From: an uncultured Clostridia bacterium
Lineage (GTDB): Bacteria > Bacillota > Clostridia > Christensenellales > Borkfalkiaceae
Assembly (NCBI GenBank): GCA_944354035.1
Contig: CALVPS010000008.1
Location: forward strand, 1 to 56,030
Direction: 5' to 3'
Length of the DNA: 56,030 nt
In this document: positions 49,731 through 56,030 of the stretch, piece by piece
Numbering within the stretch: position 1 is the first letter of the stretch
Layout of the letters: every line of letters starts with the position of its first letter
Program-made: the position numbers and the translations under genes
Notes under the pieces: generated by a model
The model's input: the letters and a program-made list of their open reading frames with translations, nothing else
The model's database searches: none
Told to the model about the DNA's origin: nothing

Positions 49731-50680
49731 CCGAACATCTTTCCTATACGTATAATCCCAAGTCGCCCTTTGCCGCGGCCGCCTTAAAGGATGTTTCGCT
49801 CACCATAGAAGAGGGGGAGTTTTTCGGCATTATCGGTCACACGGGCAGCGGGAAAAGTACCTTTGTACAGCACCTGAACGGGTTGATCCGCCTGCCGTCC
49901 TCGTTAAAGCGCTATAAAAAGCCCAAGGCAAAAAAAGGACAGCCGCTTCCGCCGCAGCCCGTACTTACGGTGGGGACGTTTGACCTTGCCGATAAAAAGA
50001 CGGATTTCCGCGCCCTGCGCAAGAGCGTGGGCATGGTGTTCCAGTATCCCGAATATCAGCTGTTTGCCGAAACGGTGCGCGACGACGTGGCCTTCGGCTT
50101 TAAAAATTTTGCCGACGGGAAACCGACGAAGGAGGAGACGGATGCCGCGGTGCGCGCGGCGCTGGCGGCGGTGGGGTTGGATTACGACACCTACGCCGAG
50201 CAGTCGCCTTTCGATCTTTCGGGCGGGCAGAAGCGGCGCGTGGCCATTGCGGGCGTCATCGTCACCCGCCCCGAAGTGCTCGTTCTGGACGAGCCCGCCG
50301 CGGGGCTGGATCCGTTGGGCAAACGCGAGGTGATGGAGCTCTTGCACAAGCTGCACCGCGAGTGGTGCAAAACGGTGATCGTTGTTTCGCACGATATGGA
50401 CGAGATCGCGGAAAACTGCACGCGCGCGGCCGTATTTTCGGAGGGGACCGTGGCGGCGGCGCTGCCTCCGCGCGAGCTGTTCCGCCGCGCGGACGAGCTG
50501 ACCGCGCTGGGGTTGGACGTGCCCCTCACCGCCAAGCTGTGCGCGGGGCTCATGCGCCGCGGGATCGCGCTCGACTGCGATTTTACGACGGAAGATTTTA
50601 TTCGCAAGGTGCTGGAACGCGCGCCGCGCCGCGCCGATCGGGAGCCGGGCGCCCTTCCGCCCGAAGGAGGCGAGGCATGA
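49718..50680 (+). CDS. ecfA2: ECF transporter ATPase 2
   Basis: This is the second ECF ATPase, 320 residues, which pairs with EcfA1. Walker A is GHTGSGKST, the Q-loop VFQYPEYQLFAETVRDDVAF is the EcfA2 type, the signature is LSGGQKRR, Walker B is VLVLDEPAAGLD and the H-loop is VSHDMDEI. A basic loop (RYKKPKAKKGQPLPPQ) near residues 66-81 is inserted before the Q-loop. The start is GTG within the 3' end of ecfA1, with GGAGG ten bases upstream. Its C-terminus is extended by about 15 Pro/Arg-rich residues. The stop overlaps ecfT as ATGA. Confidence 0.96.
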   Translation: MRIVAEHLSYTYNPKSPFAAAALKDVSLTIEEGEFFGIIGHTGSGKSTFVQHLNGLIRLPSSLKRYKKPKAKKGQPLPPQPVLTVGTFDLADKKTDFRALRKSVGMVFQYPEYQLFAETVRDDVAFGFKNFADGKPTKEETDAAVRAALAAVGLDYDTYAEQSPFDLSGGQKRRVAIAGVIVTRPEVLVLDEPAAGLDPLGKREVMELLHKLHREWCKTVIVVSHDMDEIAENCTRAAVFSEGTVAAALPPRELFRRADELTALGLDVPLTAKLCAGLMRRGIALDCDFTTEDFIRKVLERAPRRADREPGALPPEGGEA

Positions 50681-51489
50681 AAGACGTATCGTTCGGGCAG
50701 TATTACCCCGCCGATTCCTTTCTCCATCGGCTGGATCCGCGCGTAAAGCTGCTGTTCCTTATCGCGTTTATCGTCGTCATCTTCGTCGCCACCAACTTTT
50801 ACGGGCTGGCGGTGTGCGCCGCGGTGCTCATCGCCATCATCCTGTTTTCGCGCGTGCCGGTGGGGAAGGTGCTGCGTTCGGTACGCGGCATAGTGTTTTT
50901 GCTGCTGTTTACCGCAGCGCTCAACGTGCTGTTCCACAAGGGTGATACGGTGTATTACCAAAAGGGCATCATCTGCATTTCGCTGGAGGGGATCATCTTT
51001 TCGGTGTTCCTTGCGCTGCGGCTGGTCCTGCTGGTGCTGTGTTCCTCCATGCTGACGTACACCACCACCCCCGTGGCGCTGACGGACGGCGTGGAGAGCC
51101 TGCTTACGCCGCTGAAGTGGATCTTTGTGCCCGTGCACGCGCTGGCGCTGATCATGAGCATTGCGCTGCGCTTCATTCCCACGCTGACCGAGGAGACCGA
51201 GCGCATCAAAAACGCGCAGCTGGCGCGCGGCGCCAACTTCGAAAGCCGTAACCTGATAAAAAAGATCGGGGCGGTCATTCCCATTCTGGTGCCGCTGCTG
51301 CTCTCCGCCCTGCGCAAGGCGGACGAGCTGGGCGATGCCATGGAGGCGCGCTGTTACACGAGCGGCGTTAAGCGCACCAAATACAAAAAACTCACGCTTA
51401 CCTGGCGCGACCTGGTGGCCGTCCTCGTGTGCGCGGCGCTGATCGCGGGCGTCGTGCTGACGCGCGTATTTTTGGGCGCGCCCTATTAA
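50677..51489 (+). CDS. ecfT: ECF transporter transmembrane component T
   Basis: EcfT is the membrane scaffold linking the two ATPases to exchangeable S components. The 270-residue protein begins with HRLDPRVKLLFLIAFI, the family signature. It has about six membrane segments and two coupling-helix motifs: ARG in AQLARGANFE, and the second at AMEARCYTSG, where cysteine replaces the usual glycine. It is encoded in overlap with ecfA2. In this group II arrangement the module serves S components encoded elsewhere. The riboswitch-controlled S component at 24173-24931 is the only candidate client in the window. Confidence 0.95.
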   Translation: MKDVSFGQYYPADSFLHRLDPRVKLLFLIAFIVVIFVATNFYGLAVCAAVLIAIILFSRVPVGKVLRSVRGIVFLLLFTAALNVLFHKGDTVYYQKGIICISLEGIIFSVFLALRLVLLVLCSSMLTYTTTPVALTDGVESLLTPLKWIFVPVHALALIMSIALRFIPTLTEETERIKNAQLARGANFESRNLIKKIGAVIPILVPLLLSALRKADELGDAMEARCYTSGVKRTKYKKLTLTWRDLVAVLVCAALIAGVVLTRVFLGAPY

Positions 51490-51501
51490 AAGGTGCAAAA
51501 A

Positions 51502-52275
51502 ATGCGATACGTATTGCAGATCGGGTACGACGGAACGGCGTTTTCCGGTTCGCAGCGTCAACCGGGCGCCCGCACGGTACAGGGCGTTGTGGAGGGAGCT
51601 GCGGCCGATATCTTCGGCGTGACGACCGCGGTCGCCTTCAGCGGACGGACGGACGCGGGCGTGCATGCGGCGGGGCAGATATGTCACCTGGACGGGCAAA
51701 CGTCCGTTCCCCCTCACAAGCTGCGCGAGGTATTCAATCGCCTGCTGCCGCCCGATGTGCGCGTTTTGGCAAGCGCCGCCGCGCCCGCGGGGTTCGATTG
51801 TACCCGCGGCGCCAAAAAAAAGACGTACTGCTACCGCATGTACGCCGCGCCCGCGGCGCATCCTCTGCTCGAGCGTTACGCCGTTCGTGTAACGCCCCCG
51901 CCCGATCTGAACGCCATGCGCTCGGCGGCGCGTCTTACGGTGGGCGAGCACGACTTTGCGGCCTTCCGTGCCAGCGGCTCTTCGGCCAAGACGTCGGTGC
52001 GCACGCTGTACGCCGTGGATATTTCGCAAAAGAGCGTATGGGGCATGCCGATGTGGGAGCTGCGGGTGACCGGAAACGGGTTTTTGTATAACATGGTGCG
52101 CATTTTGGCCGGGGAACTGTGCGCCATAGGCCAGGGCAGGGCAGAGGAGCGCAGCCTGACGGAGGCGTTTATCGTTAAGGAGCGCGCGCTGCTCGACAAG
52201 ACGATGCCCGCCCGCGGACTGATTTTGGAACGGGTAGATTACGGCTTGTTGCTGTTTGAAGAAGAGGCGCAATAA
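51502..52275 (+). CDS. truA: tRNA pseudouridine synthase A
   Basis: TruA isomerises uridines 38-40 in the anticodon arm of tRNAs. The 257-residue protein starts MRYVLQIGYDGTAFSGSQRQ, has the catalytic aspartate in SGRTDAGVHAAGQ, and includes KKKTYCYRMYAAPA, EHDFAAFRASGS and FLYNMVRILAGEL. ATG 51502 is preferred over a GTG three codons earlier because the family begins here and AGGTG lies a few bases upstream. It follows ecfT by 12 bases, the standard Firmicute neighbourhood. Confidence 0.96.
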   Translation: MRYVLQIGYDGTAFSGSQRQPGARTVQGVVEGAAADIFGVTTAVAFSGRTDAGVHAAGQICHLDGQTSVPPHKLREVFNRLLPPDVRVLASAAAPAGFDCTRGAKKKTYCYRMYAAPAAHPLLERYAVRVTPPPDLNAMRSAARLTVGEHDFAAFRASGSSAKTSVRTLYAVDISQKSVWGMPMWELRVTGNGFLYNMVRILAGELCAIGQGRAEERSLTEAFIVKERALLDKTMPARGLILERVDYGLLLFEEEAQ

Positions 52276-52285
52276 GGAGGCGATG

Positions 52286-53248
52286 ATGGAATTTTTTGAT
52301 TGGACGAACGTGGCGCAGATCTTTACCGATTTTATTTTCGGTATGGTTTTGAGCGGCGCATCCGCAGAGGGGATGGGGATCGGAGAGATCGTCTCGATCC
52401 AGCTGCTGGCGCAGTACATTGCGCTCGGCATCTCGGGCGCGCTGTTTTTGGCGTGCCTTGTCCTGGGCGGCGTCGGTATGCACGTCATGGCAAAGCGTGC
52501 CGGCATAAAGGGCAGCGTTATGGCCTTTTTTCCTTTTGCCAATACTTGGTTTGCGGGCAAGCTTGCCGGCGAAACAAAGCTGTTCGGAAAGACGATGAAG
52601 CGCCCCGGCCTTTGGGCCATGCTCTGCGAGATCGCGTTTGTGGCGATCGGCGTATTTTTGCAGGTGTGCACGTTTGCGCTGCTGCGGCCGGAATATTATT
52701 CCGAGGCCTATATCGACGGCGCCATGGCGGGCTGGCAGCTGGATACGGCCAAGATCCCGCTGGGGCTGCGCTGGATGGCGACCGCCAACCTCGTGTGCAG
52801 CATTTTGAATTATGTGGTGTACATTGCGCTGGCGTTTTTTATGTGCGTGCTGTTTTATGCGTTCTTCCGCAAATACTACCCGCGCTCGCCCTTTTTAATG
52901 ACGTTTTTAAGCGTTATTTTGCCCCTGCGCGGCATTATGATCTTTGTCATGCGCAAAAACGAACCGGTCGATTACAACGCGTGGGTGCGTCGGCGGATGC
53001 AGGAGGCGATACGTCGTCAGCAGGCGGCGTACGGCCCGTACGGGCAATACGGCGCGCCCTGGCAGGGGACAAGCGGCCCGGCGCAGGGCGGCAGCGGTCA
53101 GTATCGGGATCCCTATGCGGCGCCTCCGCAGCAGGAGCCGTCCGCCCCGAACGACGAAAATCCCTTTCCCGAGTTCGGCGGAAAGGACGAGCCGTTCTCC
53201 GATTTCGGCGATTCCGGCGGCGCGGGCGACGGGAAGGGCGGCCGATAA
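52286..53248 (+). CDS. Membrane protein with Gly/Pro/Gln-rich cytoplasmic tail (DUF5684-like)
   Basis: This is a 320-residue protein. Hydrophobic segments lie near residues 30-62 (IALGISGALFLACLVLGGVG and flanks), 100-125, 165-195 and 208-225. A hydrophilic KRAGIKGSVMAFFPFANTWF stretch resembles DUF5684-type proteins, whose role is unknown. The last 90 residues are low-complexity (AAYGPYGQYGAPW and DPYAAPPQQEP) and end very acidic. AAGGAGG is followed by two ATGs; 52286 has the better spacing (five bases), and 52283 adds one residue. It follows truA by ten bases and is probably in the same transcript. Confidence 0.8.
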   Translation: MEFFDWTNVAQIFTDFIFGMVLSGASAEGMGIGEIVSIQLLAQYIALGISGALFLACLVLGGVGMHVMAKRAGIKGSVMAFFPFANTWFAGKLAGETKLFGKTMKRPGLWAMLCEIAFVAIGVFLQVCTFALLRPEYYSEAYIDGAMAGWQLDTAKIPLGLRWMATANLVCSILNYVVYIALAFFMCVLFYAFFRKYYPRSPFLMTFLSVILPLRGIMIFVMRKNEPVDYNAWVRRRMQEAIRRQQAAYGPYGQYGAPWQGTSGPAQGGSGQYRDPYAAPPQQEPSAPNDENPFPEFGGKDEPFSDFGDSGGAGDGKGGR

Positions 53249-53265
53249 AACATTGTATCCCGCAG

Positions 53266-53293
53266 GGGCGTCGCAAAAATGCGTCGCCCTTTT
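53266..53293 (+). terminator. Probable terminator after the membrane-protein gene
   Basis: A stem of nine pairs with one mismatch (GGGCGTCGC with GCGTCGCCC) and an AAAAAT loop are followed by TTTT. From here to 53457 I see no gene. Confidence 0.65.
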
Positions 53294-53457
53294 GCATGCC
53301 AAAAAACGGACCGCTGCGCGGCGGCGTTTCTTGCGCGGGGAAGAGACTTTTGGGCGGCGGGGCGTTCGCCGCGTCTGCCGCACAAAGGCCGGGGCGGGAA
53401 ACGCATAAAACGCGGGGCGCATAAAATTGTTTTTGCAAAAAAGTTTTCGCAAAACAA

Positions 53458-53486
53458 TTTACAGACGGCCGTTCATCTGCTATACT
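53458..53486 (+). promoter_or_regulatory. mnmE promoter (TTTACA-17-TATACT)
   Basis: TTTACA (53458-53463) and TATACT (53481-53486) are 17 bases apart. The mnmE ATG is at 53554, after an AT-rich leader and GGAGTG. Confidence 0.88.
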
Positions 53487-53553
53487 ATAAAAAAAGGTTA
53501 TAGCGGCATATATAGGTATACCATCGTATAAACATTGCTTATGGAGTGATCGT

Positions 53554-54849
53554 ATGGAAGAGTTGATTTCCGCCATTGCCACGGCAAACGGCGCGGGCGG
53601 CATTGCCGTCGTCCGCATGAGCGGCCGCGGCGCGGAAGCGGTGGCGCGGCGCATGTTTTCGCACAGGGGTGCGTTCGTGCCCAACATGCTGTACCCGGGC
53701 GAGATCGACGCGGGCGCTTTTTGCGACTTCGGCATGTGCGTACTGTTCCGTGCGCCGCGGTCGTTTACGGGGGAGGACGTGGTGGAATTTCATTGCCACG
53801 GCGGCAGCGAGATCGCCCGCGGCGTTCTCCGCCGCACGCTGGAGCTCGGCGCACGACTTGCCGGGCGCGGCGAGTTTACCAAACGTGCCTATTTAAACGG
53901 AAAACTTTCGCTCTCCGCGGCAGAAGGGATAGGCGAAATGATCGCCGCGCAGTCCGAGGCGCAGGTACGCGCAGGGTATTTGCTGTACCACGAGGCGCTC
54001 ACCGGGGCGGGGACGCGCCTGCAGGGCGAGCTGACGCGCTGCCTGGCGCAGACCGATGCCGACCTCGATTACCCGGAGGAGGATCTGGATACGGCCGCGC
54101 GGACGGAGGTCGCGGCCGTTTTGGAGCGCGTGCGCGACGAGCTTGCCGCGTTGGCGCGGCAGTATACCGCCGGCAAAAAGATCCGTTCCGGCGTGCGGGT
54201 GGCCTTGTGCGGCGTGCCGAACGCGGGGAAGAGTTCGCTTTTAAACGCCCTTTTGGGGTATGAGCGCGCCATCGTTTCGGATGTCCCCGGCACTACGCGC
54301 GACGTGGTAGAGGGGACGATCGAGATCGAAGGCGTGGCCTTTCATCTGATCGATACGGCCGGTCTGCGCGAGAGCGGCGACGCCGTGGAACGCGAGGGCA
54401 TCCGCCGCGCCGAAGAGGCGATCCGTGCGGCCGACCTCATCGTATGGCTAAAAGAGGGCGAAGGCCCCGCGCTCACCTTCCCTGCGGGGACGCCCGTCAT
54501 CGTCGCGAACGCCAAGAGCGATCGTGCGGGCGCGTCGGCCGGGTGTGACGTTGCGGTGTCGTCCGTCACGGGCGAGGGACTGGACGCACTGCGCCGCCTG
54601 ATGTACGAGCGCGGTTTCGGACGGGAAAATGACGGCGCGTTCTTGCTTTCGGAGCGCCATTACCGCGCCGTACAAGAGGCGCTCTCCGCCGTACAAGAGG
54701 CGCTTTCCGCCGTTGCGGACGGCTTGCCGGCAGAGCTGTACTGCGAGGACGTCCGCCGTGCGTGGACGGCGTTGGGGACCATCTCGGGCGAGACGGCCAA
54801 CGAGGCGGTGATCGATGAAATTTTCAGCAAGTTCTGCGTCGGCAAATAG
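53554..54849 (+). CDS. mnmE: tRNA uridine-5-carboxymethylaminomethyl modification GTPase
   Basis: MnmE, with MnmG, modifies U34 of certain tRNAs. The 431-residue protein has the N-terminal formyl-THF-binding domain (GAGGIAVVRMSG and FTGEDVVEFHCHGG), a helical domain and an inserted G domain. G1 is GVPNAGKSS, G3 is DTAGLRES and G4 reads NAKSD instead of NKxD. The C-terminus CVGK is the FCIGK-type catalytic end. A seven-residue tandem duplication AVQEALS-AVQEALS in the C-terminal helical part comes from a 21-base DNA repeat at 54668-54709. It has its own promoter. MnmG is not in the window. Confidence 0.96.
   Translation: MEELISAIATANGAGGIAVVRMSGRGAEAVARRMFSHRGAFVPNMLYPGEIDAGAFCDFGMCVLFRAPRSFTGEDVVEFHCHGGSEIARGVLRRTLELGARLAGRGEFTKRAYLNGKLSLSAAEGIGEMIAAQSEAQVRAGYLLYHEALTGAGTRLQGELTRCLAQTDADLDYPEEDLDTAARTEVAAVLERVRDELAALARQYTAGKKIRSGVRVALCGVPNAGKSSLLNALLGYERAIVSDVPGTTRDVVEGTIEIEGVAFHLIDTAGLRESGDAVEREGIRRAEEAIRAADLIVWLKEGEGPALTFPAGTPVIVANAKSDRAGASAGCDVAVSSVTGEGLDALRRLMYERGFGRENDGAFLLSERHYRAVQEALSAVQEALSAVADGLPAELYCEDVRRAWTALGTISGETANEAVIDEIFSKFCVGK
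54668..54709 (+). repeat. 21-bp in-frame tandem duplication within mnmE
   Basis: The unit at 54668-54688 is repeated at 54689-54709 with a single C-to-T difference. It encodes a repeated AVQEALS heptapeptide in the helical domain. Confidence 0.95.
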
Positions 54850-54872
54850 CGGACGCACAACGGGGAGGGAGC

Positions 54873-55766
54873 ATGGTAAATTTAGAGCTTTACAGGGTAT
54901 TTTACACGGTGGCGCGCTGCGGAAGCCTTACCAAGGCGGCGGAGGAGCTGTACATTTCGCAGCCCGCCGTTTCGCAGTCGATCAAACAATTGGAGACGCA
55001 GCTGGGCACGCCGCTCTTTAACCGCGTGCACAAAGGCATGGAGCTGACCGCGCAGGGCGGCGAGCTGGTATTCGGCGACGTAGAAAAGGCGCTGCAGCTT
55101 TTAAGCGGCGTAGAGGACCGCCTCGCCGAGCTGCGACAGAGCGCCACGGGCACGCTGCGCATCGGCGCGTCCGAAACGATCTTCCAATACATTCTCGCCG
55201 ACAAGATCGTGGCCTATCACAAGCTATATCCGCAGGTGAAGATCGACCTCATCTCCGACGTCTCGCCCAAGATCATTGCGCAGTTAAAATCGGACGGCTG
55301 CGACATCGGTTTTCTTAATCTGCCCATCGAGGAGGACGATGGCATTCGACTGACCGACACGGTAGCGCTGCTTTCGGATATCTTTGTCGCGGGCGAGGCC
55401 TTTTCCCGGCTGAAGGGCAAGCGCCTTTCGGTGTGGGATCTGCAGCGCTATCCGCTGCTGCTGCTGGAGCCGCATACGGTGGCGCGGGCGGCGGTAGATC
55501 ATTTTGCCGAGAGCCTGGGCGTAAAATTGCAGCCGTCCGTAGAGGTGGACAGCTGGGGTTTTATGAAAAAGCTGGTGACGGACGGCATGGGTATCGGGTG
55601 TCTCCCGCGCGAGTACGCGCAGCGCCGCCTGGATGCGGGCGAATTGTTCGAGCTGGACGTTTCCCCCGCCATGCCCACGCGCTCGGTCGGCATGGCGCTG
55701 CCCAAAAACGGCAACATGCCATTTTCGCTGCGCGCATTTATCGAGTTGTTCAGCAGCGGCAAGTAA
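54873..55766 (+). CDS. LysR-family transcriptional regulator
   Basis: This is a 297-residue regulator. The winged HTH is at residues 1-60 (VARCGSLTKAAEELYISQPA, VSQSIKQLE and LGTPLFNR). The effector-binding domain follows from about residue 90 (GTLRIGASETIFQYILADKI, then MGIGCLPREYA). It lies 23 bases after mnmE on the same strand, with GGGGAGGGAG before the ATG, and is not divergent from a visible target. The ligand and regulon are unknown; the downstream region leaves the window. Confidence 0.95.
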   Translation: MVNLELYRVFYTVARCGSLTKAAEELYISQPAVSQSIKQLETQLGTPLFNRVHKGMELTAQGGELVFGDVEKALQLLSGVEDRLAELRQSATGTLRIGASETIFQYILADKIVAYHKLYPQVKIDLISDVSPKIIAQLKSDGCDIGFLNLPIEEDDGIRLTDTVALLSDIFVAGEAFSRLKGKRLSVWDLQRYPLLLLEPHTVARAAVDHFAESLGVKLQPSVEVDSWGFMKKLVTDGMGIGCLPREYAQRRLDAGELFELDVSPAMPTRSVGMALPKNGNMPFSLRAFIELFSSGK

Positions 55767-55912
55767 TGCACGGATCTGCGGCGTTCCCCGTTCCGCGCGG
55801 CAGCTTCTTGCGCGGAAAAAGCGGCCGCGGCGGCGGATCTTTGTCGGAGAGCGGAGCTTCGGCGTGCAGCACGGCAAAGACGGCGGCGACGATATCCTCG
55901 CGAAGAATATAT

Positions 55913-55952
55913 GCACCCCAAACGGTTTTCGACGTTTGGGGTGCTTTATATT
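55913..55952. terminator. Hairpin after the LysR gene, resembling paired IS-end sequences
   Basis: A 12-bp perfect stem (55913-55924 with 55933-55944) is followed by TTTATATT. Each arm contains GCACCCCAAA, the same word as the IS3-like end at 43441. It may be a terminator or the relic of two head-to-head IS ends. The region 55767-55912 has no gene. Confidence 0.6.
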
Positions 55953-55977
55953 ATATTGGCGCTTTAGCATGAATAAA

Positions 55978-55996
55978 CCCCCAGTTATACTGGGGG
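55978..55996. other. Hairpin CCCCCAGT-TAT-ACTGGGGG near the window end
   Basis: Eight perfect pairs with a three-base loop and no T-run. IS200/IS605-type elements in Clostridia often carry similar C5/G5 hairpins near an end, so an element may begin just outside the window. This cannot be tested here. Confidence 0.35.
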
Positions 55997-56030
55997 AGAT
56001 AAAAAATACTTTAGTAAATAAAAACCTCTG

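Noticed and set aside
50191..52671. Antisense frame of 826 codons across ecfA2-ecfT-truA
   Set aside because: It crosses three well-supported genes on the other strand and has histidine/arginine-rich composition typical of antisense GC-rich frames.

Overview
The window looks like chromosomal DNA of an anaerobic, spore-forming Clostridia-type Firmicute with a GC-rich genome. The evidence is a pyruvate:ferredoxin oxidoreductase, an orphan spoVAC, class-II-type ProS, ECF vitamin transport, a dgt-dnaG-rpoD-trmK-nif3 operon, tight ATGA overlaps, and consensus TTGACA/TATAAT promoters that stand out in GC-rich surroundings. A gut lineage such as Christensenellales is a guess from gene style and repeats only. 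No rRNA, tRNA or CRISPR array was seen.

Layout. 1-14.1 kb: a housekeeping block on the + strand. It runs from a truncated SDR through dgt-dnaG-rpoD-trmK-nif3-zinc ribbon protein, alr, 5-FTHF cyclo-ligase, a membrane protein with its own strong promoter, rsmD-coaD-aroF-pheA, a patatin and rarA. 14.1-22.0 kb: mostly minus strand. It holds REP-like repeats, a coiled-coil gene joined to a second patatin across an A AAA AAC slippery site, two zinc-ribbon membrane proteins, a nitroreductase, transketolase and a phosphohexomutase. 22.1-28.9 kb: degV, then a cobalamin riboswitch with its terminator, a DUF4430-type lipoprotein and an ECF S component, then proS, asnS and a nucleoside-hydrolase-like gene with a structured leader. 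29.0-34.3 kb: a GH43 enzyme and two membrane-anchored surface proteins on the minus strand, interrupted by a phage-type regulator on the plus strand.

34.3-42.0 kb is a compact, intact cassette of phage head genes: large terminase, a small-terminase-like protein, portal, scaffold-like protein, major capsid protein, connector, a beta-propeller DNA-stabilisation-like protein and a small last gene. I see no integrase, replication, tail-fibre or lysis gene and no decay. This is the best candidate here for an undescribed system, such as a domesticated capsid module, a gene-transfer-agent-like element or a capsid-encoding satellite.

42.2-56.0 kb: spoVAC, a DUF1858 protein, repeat debris, a ribokinase-family gene whose promoter implies a leaderless mRNA, nifJ, the ecfA1-ecfA2-ecfT energising module behind a leader of about 345 nt, truA, a membrane protein, mnmE and a LysR regulator. 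The ECF module probably powers the cobalamin-controlled S component at 24.2 kb. A repeat of about 270-300 bp occurs inverted at 17.4 kb and 43.1 kb, with degenerate relatives at 14.2-14.5 kb.
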